Below the pieces are notes generated by a model. That model worked only from the letters and a program-made list of their open reading frames with translations, was not told where the DNA came from and did not search any database. 64,000 bases of DNA from Paramoeba atlantica (Eukaryota > Discosea), in NCBI GenBank assembly GCA_977017575.1, contig CDRNVI010000177.1:1-64000 (forward strand). The letters run 5' to 3'. This document shows, one piece after another, positions 13,094-24,741 of this stretch (positions within the stretch are counted from its first letter, which is position 1; each line of letters starts with the position of its first letter). Made by a program: the position numbers and the translations under genes.

Positions 13094-13165
13094 AAGAGGA
13101 GATTGAGAAGGTTGAGAGAGTTGAGAAGATTCGAGAGAGGATTGTTGAGGAATTTGTTGAGCAGG

Positions 13166-14535
13166 TCAAGTGGATTGAGAGAATTGCAGAGATTCAAGAG
13201 AAGGTTGTTGAGAAACTTGTTGAACCAGTTGAGAGAGCTGAGAAAATTGAGAAAACCCGAAAGAAGATTGTTGAGAGAATTGTACAAAATCTGTGGAAGC
13301 TAAATGAGGAGATTTTATGAGGGGGTGTTCCCTGTGCCCCCAGGCCGAAAATCCTGTTCTGTTGATTGAGTTCGAGGTTGTTGAGGTTGCTGTCCCTGTA
13401 ACTGTTGCTGTTGTTGTGTTTGATCCAAAATTAGTTGTTGTTGCCTTTGAAGGATTTGAGGATCGAGTCAACCAGTTGTTTGTTGGGAATCAAGGAGAAG
13501 TTGTTGTAATTGAGCAAGAGTGTGGGATTGAGGTTGTGATGCCGGTGGTTGAGATTGAGTAAGAGCTTGCTCAAGTTGTGGTAAGGCTCCCTGAGGTTGT
13601 TGGTATTGTATTGCCTGACGAGGTGTGACAGAAGTATTGTTGGTCCCAGTTGGTTGTATAGGAAGAAATGTTGTACCAGGGGTTGGTTGGATTGCTCCCA
13701 CAGTTGTGCTTGGATTCTGAAACTCAGGTGGTTGATGTGTTACGGCTTGGGGTGTTGGTAAGATGCCAGCTTGTCTTGGATTTTGTTGGGTTAATGCTGT
13801 TGTCAGGGGTGCGTTTTCAAATAGAGGTCCAGCTGCACCAGATTTCGGGCAATGCATGGCCTTATGTCCTAAGGCACCACATGTGAAGCACTTCCCTTGA
13901 AAAGAACCAAACTGACCTCTACCACATCCTCGGCCCCGGCCTCGGCGGCGTGAGTAACAATCTTCCATATCATGTCCAGATTTCCCACAAAAGTCACAAA
14001 TCCTCCCTCTTCCTGTTGGAGGTTGAAAAGAGTTTGGTTGTCCACTTGACCAGGATGCAGATAGAACTGTTGGGAACTGTTGCACAGGAGATTGTTGAAA
14101 TTGTCCTTGGGGAAATTGTTGCACTGGAGATTGTTGAAATTGTCCTTGGGGAAATTGTTGTGCTGGGGATTGTTGAAATTGTTGCTGAGAAGATTGTTGG
14201 ATTTGTTGCTGAAGAGCTTGTTGCGCTTGTTGTATTTGTTGTTTTTGGAGAGCCTCAATATTTACCTTGTACTGACAATCTGAGGTGGAATGTTGTGATG
14301 GCCTGCAAAATGAACATCGAAAAGGGGTCCCCTTCTGCAAAACTGCTTGCATTGCATCTGACTGTTTCAAAAGGGCATTCACCACTGCATGTTGGTCAGG
14401 ATCCCCGTTCCTTGAGCTTGAAGACTTGGATTCTGATTTCGCTTTCTGCCACGCTCTGTCCACATACTCCTTGTCCTTCAACCATTCCATAAATTTCATG
14501 TTGTTCCCTGAATTGTGTTTTACTATTCTTGACAC
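13166..14535 (-). pseudogene. Gypsy gag region with three zinc knuckles
   Basis: Three CX2CX4HX4C knuckles can be read: CSFCRPSQHSTSDC, CDFCGKSGHDMEDC and CFTCGALGHKAMHC. The first is separated from the other two by a Gln-rich stretch of repeated QQFPQGQFQQSP-like units, and a Gln/Ser/Phe-rich C-terminal part follows. No capsid fold can be named from sequence alone, but knuckles at this position mark nucleocapsid. It is part of the broken gypsy element. Confidence 0.85.
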
Positions 14536-14555
14536 CTCATTAGGGCTGAAAGGGA

Positions 14556-14734
14556 GCTTTTCTCAGTTGTGATTCCTTTTGTTGTTCTTCTTCTTGCTTT
14601 TCTGTTTCTTTGTTGTTGTTTTCTTGTTCTGTTTGTGTTGGCTGGGGATCTTTCCCATAAAGGTTTTGATCCAGAGTTTCTGTTTCTCTTTCTTTTCTCT
14701 TGTTTTCTCTGTTGATCCTGCTCCCCTCCTCACA
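14556..14734 (+). repeat. LTR end fragment, inverted, inside the gypsy leader
   Basis: These 179 bases match the first ~180 bases of the LTR at 6231, but on the opposite strand, ending CCTCCTCACA. The next ~60 bases (14735-14800) are an inverted copy of sequence near 15935-16005, including the repeated gtgacttctgtgac words. An LTR end together with adjoining leader therefore appears to have been duplicated in inverted orientation next to gag. Confidence 0.85.
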
Positions 14735-14801
14735 ACTTCCATGAGTTCTGTGACTTCTGTGACTCCTGTGACTACACGCAACTATTTCGTTTGTTTGGAA
14801 T

Positions 14802-15910
14802 AGAACTGATCCGGATGACCTTGCTCAGAACCGGCCAAAACAGGGTGTTTCCAAAATATTGCTCAAACAACTTCAAAAAGGGAACAGAACTTCAGAAATT
14901 ATCAAGAGTCTTAGGTTGCCACTAGAATCATCGAAAAGCAAGAGAAGGGAAGAGAAAACCACTCAAAAGAACAGTTCAAAACAAGATCCAATCACTGTGG
15001 GGAAGTTTCCAAATTTCCGCGAGAACAGGCCCAGAAAGGAGGATAAATTTCCAAAAATTACAGGGATTGTTCGAAATGTCTTGGAGATTGCCAGGGGACA
15101 AAATAAAGGGAAAGAAATTACTGGAGAAAACAAGTCCAAATATAATTGTCTCAAATTGTCCAAAACAGAGGTTCTTCGAAAATTTCGCTGGAACAAGATC
15201 AGAATAGGGGATAACCTTCTGAAAAGCCACTTGGTAACTCCCAAACACCTCAAGAGTCGCCAACAAACAAGAAAGGGAAAAGAAACTGTCCAAAAACAAT
15301 TCCAAAACACAAAGGGCTCAAAGAGAGAAATCTTCCAAAACACAAGAACTCAAAGAGAGAAATCTTTTAGAAATTCCGCCAGAACAAGGTCGAAACGAGG
15401 AATAAATTTCTGAAAGGTCACCAAAAGCTTCCAAACACTTCAAGAATCGCCCACGACAAAATAGAAGAGAAGACTGTTGAGAACACACGTCCGAAACACA
15501 ATTGATTCAAATAAGTCTTTTCGCAAATTCCGCAAAAACAAGGTTAAAAGGGGAATCCAATTCAAAACAAGGTCCAGAGAGAGAATCAAATTCTGAAAAT
15601 TCGCAGGGGACTTTGAATTGTTCTAGTAATCGTCAAAAAAAAAACAAGGTCGAAAAGCAAAATCAAAAGAAAACAATTTTGAAGCTCAATTGTTTCAAAT
15701 AAGAGTATTTTTCTTTTTTTCAGAGATTCCACTGAAACAAGGTTGAAAGAGGGAATTGAATTCTAAAAATTCGTCAAAAGCTTTGAATCACCTTGAGAAT
15801 CAATAAAAGACAAACAAAGAGGGAAAACCAACAAGAAAACAGCCTTGGAACAGAATTCGCCCAAAGAGAGGAAATTTCCGGAAATTCCAACAAAACAAGG
15901 TCAAAAAAAT
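14802..15910. repeat. Direct repeat, copy 1, of gypsy leader segment
   Basis: It aligns base for base with 17536-18645, starting atagaactgatccggatgac in both. Differences are a few percent, mostly transitions, comparable with the divergence between the two LTRs. Confidence 0.92.
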
Positions 15911-15954
15911 ATGATCCAAGATTCCAAACAAATGAAATAGTTGCGTGTAATCAC

Positions 15955-16002
15955 AGGAGTCACAGAAGTCACAGAAGTCACAGAAGTCACAGAAGTCACA
16001 GA
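15955..16002. repeat. Short tandem repeat, 9 bp unit
   Basis: The unit cacagaagt is repeated about five times in tandem within the gypsy leader. The same word array appears inverted at 14750-14775. Confidence 0.85.
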
Positions 16003-17535
16003 TCCAATTCAGGCTGGATGAAAAACAAGATGTCCCAGAGTTACAAAATACAGTGTATAATTCAAGGTTGGTCCAGTCAGGCAAGGTAACTCAAGAAAGA
16101 AATCGAAACAAAGGATTCTCCACACAATAAGCCAGTAATTTCAAGGAAGATTTCCAGAAAATTCGATTCCTCAATCCAGGCAAAGGAATTGGACCACAAA
16201 GATTCAAGGGATTTCGCTGGAATGAATACTGGTTGAAGAAAACTAAACTTCTGGGATGCTCAAAAATCTGCAAAATCCAAAAACAGAAAGAGTTTGAAAG
16301 GACTTTGTCACAAACAGTTCCAATAATGAACAAATCAGAGAAATACAGGAAAGTTCAGTGACTGGAAATAGCACAGAAGGAATCAAAGGAATCAAGAAAA
16401 AATAATCCCAGAAAATCCCAGCAAACAAATGATTATCCAACAGCAATAATTCAAAAATGTCTTATGTTGTCACTCAATTCAAAAGAAAAAAGGGAACAAG
16501 ATGCTAGAAACTCGAAAATTGCCAAGCAGGATGGAACTGTAAGGTTTCAGGGCTGAAAAACAGTGAGAAATTCCAAAACTTTCACTCTAAAACAACAGGA
16601 AAGAGTTCAGAAGAGAGGGGTGTCTTGTTGTCTCGCTTGGGTAAGGAGCAAACAAGGCCACAAAAGAACTCAGTAATCCAAATGCAAAAACAGGGAGTCA
16701 CTCTGGCGGAAAATACAAGAGAATATCCGAAACTTGAAGCCCATGGAACAATGAGAGTCCAGAATAACCAACAAAGGGATTGTTTCTGAAGAAGGTCCAA
16801 TCCAAGAGAGAACTTCAATAAATTTAGAAGTGATTTGTCGCTAATACTGACTCAAACAATGTAAGGTTCAATCACAAACTCAGGAAATCAGATGAAATAT
16901 TTGAGAATCCAAGAATTGGCTCAAAAATGATTCAGAAAGAATATGATCTCAGAAAGGTCTTTCCTGTCCCACAAAATTCTACAAGGAAGGTTGTCCACAA
17001 ATTCAACTCAAGGATGAAGGGGAGAACACACTCAAAATCAGCGGATCACGAAAGAAAAATCAGGAATCCTCACAGTCACACAAACAAAACTCTCCGAAAT
17101 ACCACCAAAACAGAACTGAGATTGAGGGTAATTTCTTAAGAAATCGTCAAAAGGAGTAACAATGTTTTGCAAATCGCCAAAGGAGTAAGCAGAGAACCGA
17201 AAGACCACTAAAGGAAATGACTTCAAATTTAATTAACTTGAAAATCGGCCAAACAGGGTATTTCTGGAGTGTCACTCAAACAGGCTCAAAAGAGGGGAAC
17301 AAACTTCTCAAATTTGTTGAAAACCTTTTAATGCTAATAGAATCGTCAAAGAACAAAACAAGAACAATAAAACTACTAAACAGAGCAATTCAGAGGGCGA
17401 TCCAGTCAATGTGTGGTTCTCAAAAATTCCGCAAACAGGGCACAAAACAGTGGGTAAATTTCCAAAAATTATGGGGATTGTTCAAGATATTTCAAAAATC
17501 AACTAAGAACAAAATAAGAGGAAAGAAAACCACAG

Positions 17536-18645
17536 AATAGAACTGATCCGGATGACCTCACTCAGAACCGGCCAAAACGGGGTGTTTCCAAAATATTGCT
17601 CAAACGACTTCAAAAAGGGAACAGAACTTCAGAAATTATCAAAAATCTTAGGTTGCCACTAGAATCGTCGAAAAAAGCAAGAGAAGGGAAGAGAAAACCA
17701 CTCAAAAGAACAGTTTAAAACAAGATCCAATCACTGTGAGGAAGTTTTCGAATTTCCGCGAGAACAGGCCCAGAAAGGAGGATAAATTTCCAAAAATTAC
17801 AGGGATTGTTCGAAATGTCTTGGAGATTGCCAGGGGACAAAATAAAGGGAAAGAAATCACTGGAGAAAACAAGTCCAAATATAATTGTCTCAAATTGTCC
17901 AAAACAGAGGTTCTTCGAAAATTTCACCAGAACAAGATCAGAATAGGGGATAACCTTCTGAAAAGCCACTTGGTAACTCCCAAACACCTCAAGAGTCGCC
18001 AACAAACAAGAAAGGGAAAAGAAACTGTCCAAAAACAATTCCAAAACACAAAGGGCTCAAAGAGAGAAATCTTCTAAAACACAAGAACTCAAAGAGAGAA
18101 ATCTTTTAGAAATTCTGCCAGAGCAAGGTCGAAACGAGGAATAAATTTCTGAAAGGTCACCAAAAGCTTCCAAACACTTCAAGAATCGCCCACGACAAAA
18201 TAGAAGAGAAGACTGTTGAGAACACACATCCAAAACACAATTGATTCAAATAAGTCTTTTCGCAAATTCTGCAAAAACAAGGTCAAAAAGAGGAATCCAA
18301 TTCAAAACAAGGTCTAGAGAGAGAATCAAATTCTGAAAATTCGCAGGGGACTTTGAATTGTTCTAGTAATCGTCAAAAAAAAAACAAGGTCGAAAAGCAA
18401 AATCAAAAGAAAACAATTTTGAAGCTCAATTGTTTCAAATAAGAGTATTTTTCTTTTTTTCAGAGATTCCACCGAAACAAGGTTGAAAGAGGGAATTGAA
18501 TTCTAAAAATTCGTCAAAAGCTTTGAATCACCTTGAGAATCAATAAAAGACAAACAAAGAGGGAAAACCAACAAGAAAACAGCCTTGGAACAGAATTCAC
18601 CCAAAGAGAGGGAAAAATTCCGGAAATTCCAACAAAACAAGGTCA
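17536..18645. repeat. Direct repeat, copy 2, of gypsy leader segment
   Basis: This is the second copy of 14802-15910; the start points are 2734 bp apart. The copies lose similarity just after the word caacaaaacaaggtc. Confidence 0.92.
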
Positions 18646-19230
18646 AAAATCGAGATAAATTTCCAAAAATTTGTTTGAAGCTTTAAATAACCTTGAGAAT
18701 CAACAAGGAAAGAGAATGGGGCGCAAAATCGGTGCAAAAATCGATTCCAAAACACAAGTGCTTCAAATCAGGGTTCTTTTTCTTAAAAATTGACCAAAAC
18801 AGAGCCAAGAAAAGAGAAACAAGTTTCCAAACCGGTTATTTGGGTCTCAAATATCCTCAAGAGTCACAAAGGGATGAAACAAAACAAAAGGAGTCACAAA
18901 AGAAGAGGTTTGAAAGTCACCACCTTAAAAAAAGGAGGGAAAAATCACAAAAACTGGAACTTTCTTGCTAATAATCCAAAATCGGTCAGGGAAAATGGGC
19001 AGGATTCACCAACAACCAAATTCAATCGTAAAACAAAAGAAAAGAGAGCAGAAAAAGCAAAAGAAAGATCAAGAGAAATGAAAAACCGATTTTCGCCACA
19101 AAATCTGGGTCCAAAAACGCGAAAGAAACACAGGGAGAAAGGCCTGAAAAATGCACAGCCACTTTAGAAGGAGAAGAATCAAAAAAAACAATCCTTGATA
19201 AATCAGAGTGCAATCAATCTCACTGAAGTC

Positions 19231-19243
19231 ACTGGGAGCACCA
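19231..19243 (-). promoter_or_regulatory. Primer-binding site of the gypsy element
   Basis: On the minus strand, two bases inside the 5' LTR, the sequence reads TGGTGCTCCCAGT. It starts with TGG, complementary to the CCA end of a tRNA, as expected for a minus-strand primer site. The tRNA cannot be identified from the window. Confidence 0.75.
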
Positions 19244-19245
19244 CG

Positions 19246-19870
19246 TGTGAGGAGGGGAGCAGGATCAACAGAGAAAACAAGAGAAAAGAAAGAGAAACAG
19301 AAACTCTGGATCAAAACCTTTATGGGAAAGATCTCTAGCCAACACAAACAGAACAAGAAAACAACAACAAAGAAATAGAAAAGCAAAAAGAAGAACAACA
19401 AAAGGAATCACAACTGAGAAAAGCACAGAATCACCGAAACTCAACTCAAATCGGAATCTCAAGCCTACACAGCAACCAAAGAAGGAAGAAAGCAACAAAA
19501 GATGATGACAACAAAAGAAGAGAACAGAAAGCAAGCAAGGCAAGCCAAAAGATCACAAAGGAAAGCAAAGAGAGAGAGAGAGAGCGACAAGAAAGCAGAA
19601 AGAAAGCAGAAGGGGCAAAGCAGCAAGAAAAGGGGGCCAAAAACGCGAACGCGAAAACTGAATAAAAAGAGCACTAAAAATCTCGTGATTTTGGCTAAAA
19701 TCACGATAAAATGGCGCGTGGCTGTCTGTGAGGCTCAGGGCTCTCCGAAAGGACCAAAACTCATGATAAAAGGCATCAAGGAAGCTCAGGGAAGGCTCAG
19801 GGAGGCTCAAGGAACTGAAAAGGCACTGAAAGGCACAACTTCCGTGTTGGAAGCAGGTCTCACCCCAACA
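19246..19870 (-). repeat. 5' LTR of the gypsy element
   Basis: It is 625 bp long, the same length as the 3' LTR at 6231-6855. It retains more CG dinucleotides than its partner (for example aacgcgaacgcg here against aacgtgaatgtg there). Confidence 0.95.
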
Positions 19871-21478
19871 GATGGGCTCCAAAACCAAGAGATCCTTCTC
19901 TCTCCTCTCTCAGAACATTTCTGTGAGAGTGGAGAATTTCTATGTAGGGGATGGGTGCTTGAAATGTGTGATCTATAATTTGTCTCTTCTACAAAGACCT
20001 CAGATTAAGCAGAACCTTCTGAAGTTCTTTTTGAGGGGTCTTCCAACTGTGGATAAGATTGCCCATTTTACATCTGTGAGTCCACTTTGTCAGCTGTGTA
20101 GGAAAGCCAAAGAGTCAAGGGTGCATCTCCTTGAAGGATATCTGAAAGCTAAGGTGATTTTGAAAACTATTGGGAGGAGATGCTTTGTTTTAAAATTCCT
20201 GGGTGGGAAAGTGCTGACTTTATGTGTGGATTTATGAACCAGTATCTAAAGAAGGCTGAAGCATCTGCAGTGAGTGCAACTCTATTGAGCTTGTGGATCA
20301 CTGTATGTGCAGAAGGATTGAAGTTCCCAAGCTTTGCTGTTAAAATTTTTGATGAAATTGCTAAGACAAACAAGATGATCCCTAAACAAACAAAAAGAAA
20401 GGTTCTCCCTAAAGGTAAAAGAGAAGTGAAACAACCAAAGTTCAAGTACCCTGCCTTGCAAATGTTTTATAATGGCTCTGGGCATGTAAATCCCCACATT
20501 GGAGGATCTGGGTATGTGATTATTAAGGAAGGTTTGAAGGTTGGAGGTGGATTTGAAACAATCCCACTAAACTCAAATAATTTGGGTGAGTTTTCGGGAT
20601 GCTTAGCTAGTCTACAACAAGTTATTGGTTTTGGGCAACATGTAGAGATGGTGGGAGATTGTAAAATTCTGACTGAGGCAGCACCTAAGATGAAACCAAT
20701 TGATAATTTTGAGTTCAATGAGATCCTATCTGAGATCAGAAATATTGCTGAGAGTAAATTTGCCAAAGTGAAGTACACTCATGTGTATTGCAAATTCAAC
20801 AAGAGGTCAGATACAATTGCAATAGCAGCAAGTCACTCTAAAGAGGATGGGATGGAAGCTGTGTTTGATAGGAACTGGGATCCAAGATCGAAACAACTAG
20901 CAACAACCAGTGAGGAATGGATTATTGAGAATTCCAAGCTGTAGAAGTGGGTAATGAAACCATTGGATTTGGATTGGAGCTTCCCTATGAAGAAAGTTCA
21001 GTTTAAGAAGAGGTTTAAGGATAAGGTGATTACAATTAATAATATTTACTTCCCAGTACAAGCTGCACTGGATGAAGCAATGATTTCTCCTGTGTTCATT
21101 TCAGATGATATTGTTAAGTGGTTTCCAGAAAGAACTGCACTTGGAGAGATGTTAGAAAGTTTTGTTGAAAAAGAAAACCAAAAATGGAAAGAGGAGTATG
21201 AACAAGCAAGAAACTGTTGGTTGAAGAGTGCAATGAGACCTTCCATTGTAAGGAAAATTATTAGGCCTATTAAAGCTGTTGAGAAGAAAAGAATTTTGAA
21301 AGAGATTCAAATGAGAAATAGAAAGAAACATTAGAGCTTTTGGCTACTAAGTTGGCACTGAAGTGGGTTGATCCTACTTGATTATAATAATTTAATTTAA
21401 GTGTATTCTTAGGTATCTAAATTACACTTCATTTCAATAAATGGCATCTCTGATGTTTAAAATTTAAAAAAAAAAAAA

Positions 21479-21725
21479 GAAAATATTAAAAACATTATTT
21501 TTTCTTCTTGCTCACTTGAATGTAAAAAACAAAACAGATTATTCTTTGCCCTGTCTGCTAAAAAGCAAAGAATAAATTCTCTGAAAAGGAGTTTAAGTGA
21601 ATTAAAGGTCTTTGGACCATTTGAACCTAAAGAGGTGAAACTCTATCTTTGTTATTTTTAACCTTAAAAAATTAGTGGTTTTGAGTTAAGCCATCACCTA
21701 ATAAAGTTCAGTGTTAAAAAGAAAA
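21479..21725 (+). mobile_element. SINE2 copy A, lacking its tRNA-like head
   Basis: It matches the inverted complement of the full SINE2 at 37346-37667 from just after the head to the tail. It includes ccctgtctgctaaaaag and the terminal AATAAAGTTCAGTGTT. It begins directly after the A-tail of LINE copy 1. Confidence 0.85.
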
Positions 21726-21774
21726 AATTTATTGTTTCAAACATAGCTAAACTTAAGAAAAGACCAAAACAATT

Positions 21775-24737
21775 ATCAATTGTGAAGTGGTCAGAGTTTA
21801 AGGAAGAAAAGAGTGGGCAGGTGAAGGAAAGAAGGAAAGGAAAGAAAGGGAAAAGAAAGAAAGAAAAAGTCAAGGGCAAATCATGGGAAAGATTGGCAAT
21901 GTATCACAAAGGAAACCAACTAAGTAAGTTTATTTCTTTTATCAACAAACAAAAAGAGTATTCATATGAGACAATAAATATAATAAGTGTGGAATTAACA
22001 AGAAATAAAATAAAATGAAAGACAAAAACACACAAGAAAAAGGATGTGGTGGAGAGATTAAATCATAGATAAATGTTACAGAACATAGAATTAATTAACA
22101 TAAAGATTATATAAAATAAACAAATAAGATGGTGTGAAAATATTAAGAGAATAACTTGAATTCAGAGTGAGAACTGGGTGGGAAGAGCTCAGATGAGAGA
22201 GACAGGAATACATGCAGAATCAAAATAGTTTGTACAGTCTTACAAATATTCATCAGGGATATTCACACAACAGGGGAGCACAGTGGTGTACAAAGAGAAA
22301 CAGATTAATTTACATAACATGGAATCAGTTTCCACCAGGATTCTGACACATCCTTCCAAATGAATATGTTTCATATAAATCAGAAGAAGAAATTTCACAA
22401 CACATCAGAAATCAAGAACAATTAAAGCAAAACAGCAAAACAAATGGAATTTACATTTAGCACAGCAAATCAAGATGAGGTGAATAGACAGAGACCCATC
22501 ATTAAACCAAATATCAAGCCATCAAGGAAATCAGAATGAATCACAAAATCACAAAAACAAATATCAGTTGAATAGAATGGAAAAACATAAGGGATTGGTG
22601 CAGAAACAATCAATAATTCAAAACATATTACTTTGAAACAAAAGAGGGATCAACATGAGAGCACAAGAGATAATCAAAGAACTTAAGGTATGGACATGGA
22701 GAACAAGACAGAAAAATTTGATTCAGAAATTCAAAAATAATATAACTCAGGAAAAGAGAAATCAATCCAACAAAAACAGCAGGGAATAGGAAGAGAGGGA
22801 TTTGTGTTCACTATTGGAGACACAGGTGGTGCATTGAATCTTCAGAAATGCTATGTTCACTCATTATTGAGCAAGGATTGGAAGGAAGAAAGAATAAGTG
22901 TTCAATAGGAATCACTATTGCATAGTTCCTCTGGATATGCTACATTTACTCATCATTGAGAAAGGAAGGTGCTGAAGATGTTGAAAAGAAGAATCTTTCA
23001 AAGAAAAGCAAAACAAGTCATCATAAGATGAACCAGTAAGATCAAGAGTAGAAAATCAAAATGTTTTCAATAGAGACAAAGAAATCAAAAGTCCAGTAGA
23101 AATTATTAAAGTGTTATAAGCTTCAGAGATAATTGGGAATAGGTGAGAAGGACATTGGACAGAAAGCAACAGGAATGGAGTACAACAGCAACAAAAAAGA
23201 TAAAAAAGATCATTCAGAATAGTGTTGAAAACATGGTTCAGAGGCAAAGCATTCCAGGTATGCATTTTCAAAATTCAGGGAATGAATTTTCAAAGATAAA
23301 TCGCATATCACATATATAGAAACAAATATATTATTATACAAAGAATAAATGCTGATCAAATCAACAAATGTTACAATTGCATTGAGATTTTAAGAAGAGA
23401 GGTGAGAAAAACATGAGCTGAAAGAAGAACATCAAAGAAAAAATGTCATGGGGCTAGTGAAAATCTATTGCAAGGGTGAGAAAAACAAAAACTCAGAGAA
23501 TCAGAGAAAATAAAATTCAAAACTCACTTGAAAGAACAAAAACAAGGTAATGGAGTTATAAAAGAACAAAGAGGGGACATGAGAACTCCCTTTGAAGGTA
23601 ACAGGTGTTTCAAAAGTAAAGTAATGTTAAAAAGCATTGTTTAAAGGATTGCAAAGATAAAAGCAGTCATCAAATTGCAGGTAGAATAGAAAAAAAATGG
23701 GATAGCAATCTCTAAAAATGATAATAACATTGAAACAGAGGAAGAAAGAACAATATTTACAATCAACCATAAAACAAAAGAGAATTGGAAAGCAAAAACC
23801 AAATCAAAAGATTAAATTGTATAACAATAATTTGACAAGAATAAACTATAGGGAATAATGAAGGAAATCAAATAATACTAAAATATTTTTAAGTGAAGCC
23901 AAGAAATTAGTCACAAGTCATACAAACACTTCTTTCCAATTTGATATTTTGATTTCATCACAATTAAGGCATTTCAAAACAAGAGAGAGTATTAACCATC
24001 AAATCATAAAACTGAATCAATAGAGGAAATTCAAAATCAACTTATTAAAGACCAAGAAAAGACTTAATTCCAATAAATCAACCAATAATTAGAATAAAAT
24101 GTAAATGGTGCAAGATGCTCAATGGAACTTACTGAAAATAAAGTCATTACAAATCAAATTCAAGAATCAGCATCATTACTAGAGAATAAACAAAAACATA
24201 AGACTATAACAGAAGGAAAAGCAAATCAAGATTTCTCAAAAAAAAAAAAAACTTAGAACAGAGAATATCAATGATAAGAAAGAAGCATCAGCAATTGAAT
24301 CAACTTTAAAACAAACAAATCAAATTAGAAAGGTCAAAACTTGAGGGAAAGTACAGTAATCAAAATCAAAACAGCTTCAGGGGTAGTACATCTGAAATGA
24401 CATAAATACAATTTTTTCATGGAATACCCTTCCAACACCAAAATGGGTTTCAAAATTCAAGTAGGAGTATCTAAGAGAGGAATCCAAGTGAAAATAAAGT
24501 CCAGAATCAAAATCACAAAAGGTAAGAGGAAGGTATAAATTTGATAATTTCAAAGCAAAAAAGGAAATCAGGAAAATTTCCATCATCAACTAAAAACAAA
24601 AGAACAAAAAAAATCATTTTGAGGCATCAATTCAAGAATAACAAATTCAAAATGATATTGTTACAAGAAAAATAAGAAGATGGAATCAATTATTTCTTTA
24701 ATAAAATCAACACAGGGATGAATTCAATCAGTTAAAA
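21775..24737. repeat. Large inverted repeat, left arm (about 3 kb), non-coding
   Basis: This A-rich stretch is the reverse complement of 38935-41873 along its length. For example, the sequence around 24390-24480 matches 39180-39270 inverted, and 21890-21915 matches 41735-41760 inverted. It has no credible open frame on either strand. The right end abuts the poly(T) of a minus-strand LINE fragment, and the left end stops near a SINE2 fragment. Confidence 0.88.
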
Positions 24738-24741
24738 AAAA

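Larger units (their letters stand above)
14536..19230 (-). other. Gypsy 5' leader, 4.7 kb, internally duplicated, non-coding
   Basis: Between the 5' LTR and gag lies 4.7 kb without a credible gene. It contains a 1.1 kb direct duplication (14802-15910 and 17536-18645) and short, loosely repeated units of roughly 100-130 bp. The repeated words are acaaggtcgaaa, aataaatttc and caagaatcgcc. It also contains an inverted LTR piece. Leaders of most gypsy elements are a few hundred bases, so this one is exceptionally long. Confidence 0.8.
6231..19870 (-). mobile_element. Ty3/gypsy chromodomain (chromovirus-like) LTR retrotransposon
   Basis: The two LTRs are equally long (625 bp), run TG to CA, and are flanked by the 4 bp duplication GATG (6227-6230 and 19871-19874) inside LINE copy 1. 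Reading on the minus strand the order is 5' LTR, primer-binding site, very long leader, gag with zinc knuckles, protease, reverse transcriptase, RNase H, a long spacer, integrase and chromodomain, polypurine tract, 3' LTR. This order with a chromodomain defines the chromovirus branch of Ty3/gypsy. By eye the two LTRs differ at about 17 of 625 positions, so it is fairly young. It is a fossil that looks nearly complete but is broken, with about two or three breaks in the coding part. Confidence 0.94.
2713..21334 (+). pseudogene. LINE copy 1 ORF2 (APE endonuclease, reverse transcriptase, RNase H), broken and split
   Basis: Remnant blocks match the ORF2 of copy 2. The endonuclease part is at about 3580-4230, the reverse transcriptase part with TDFCKAYDY at about 4900-5620, the thumb region to 6230, and the cysteine cluster plus RNase H part at 19871-21334. 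The last block (20180-21334) is nearly open apart from a TAG near 20944. A solo LTR (2852-3475) and the gypsy element (6231-19870) interrupt it. There are many stops, mostly TGG or CGA changed to TGA or TAG. The TGA at 5490-5492, inside the GV-QGCP motif, is shared with copy 2. Confidence 0.88.
1..21478 (+). mobile_element. LINE copy 1 (APE-RT-RNase H type), 5' end cut by window, split by nested insertions
   Basis: This copy aligns along its whole length with the full-length copy at 29210-36205; base 1 here corresponds to about 29430 there. LINE sequence occupies 1-1634, 2053-2851, 3476-6230 and 19871-21478, and the gaps are a SINE, a solo LTR and a Ty3/gypsy element. The 3' untranslated region holds AATAAA near 21437 and ends in an A-run at 21465-21478. 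Many of its differences from the second copy are transitions at CG sites, which have created many stops, so the copy is dead. It is older or more heavily methylated than copy 2, and it has served as a landing pad for later elements. Confidence 0.93.

Noticed and set aside
15955-16002. CRISPR-like array
   Set aside because: It is a 9 bp tandem repeat without spacers inside a retrotransposon leader of a eukaryote.
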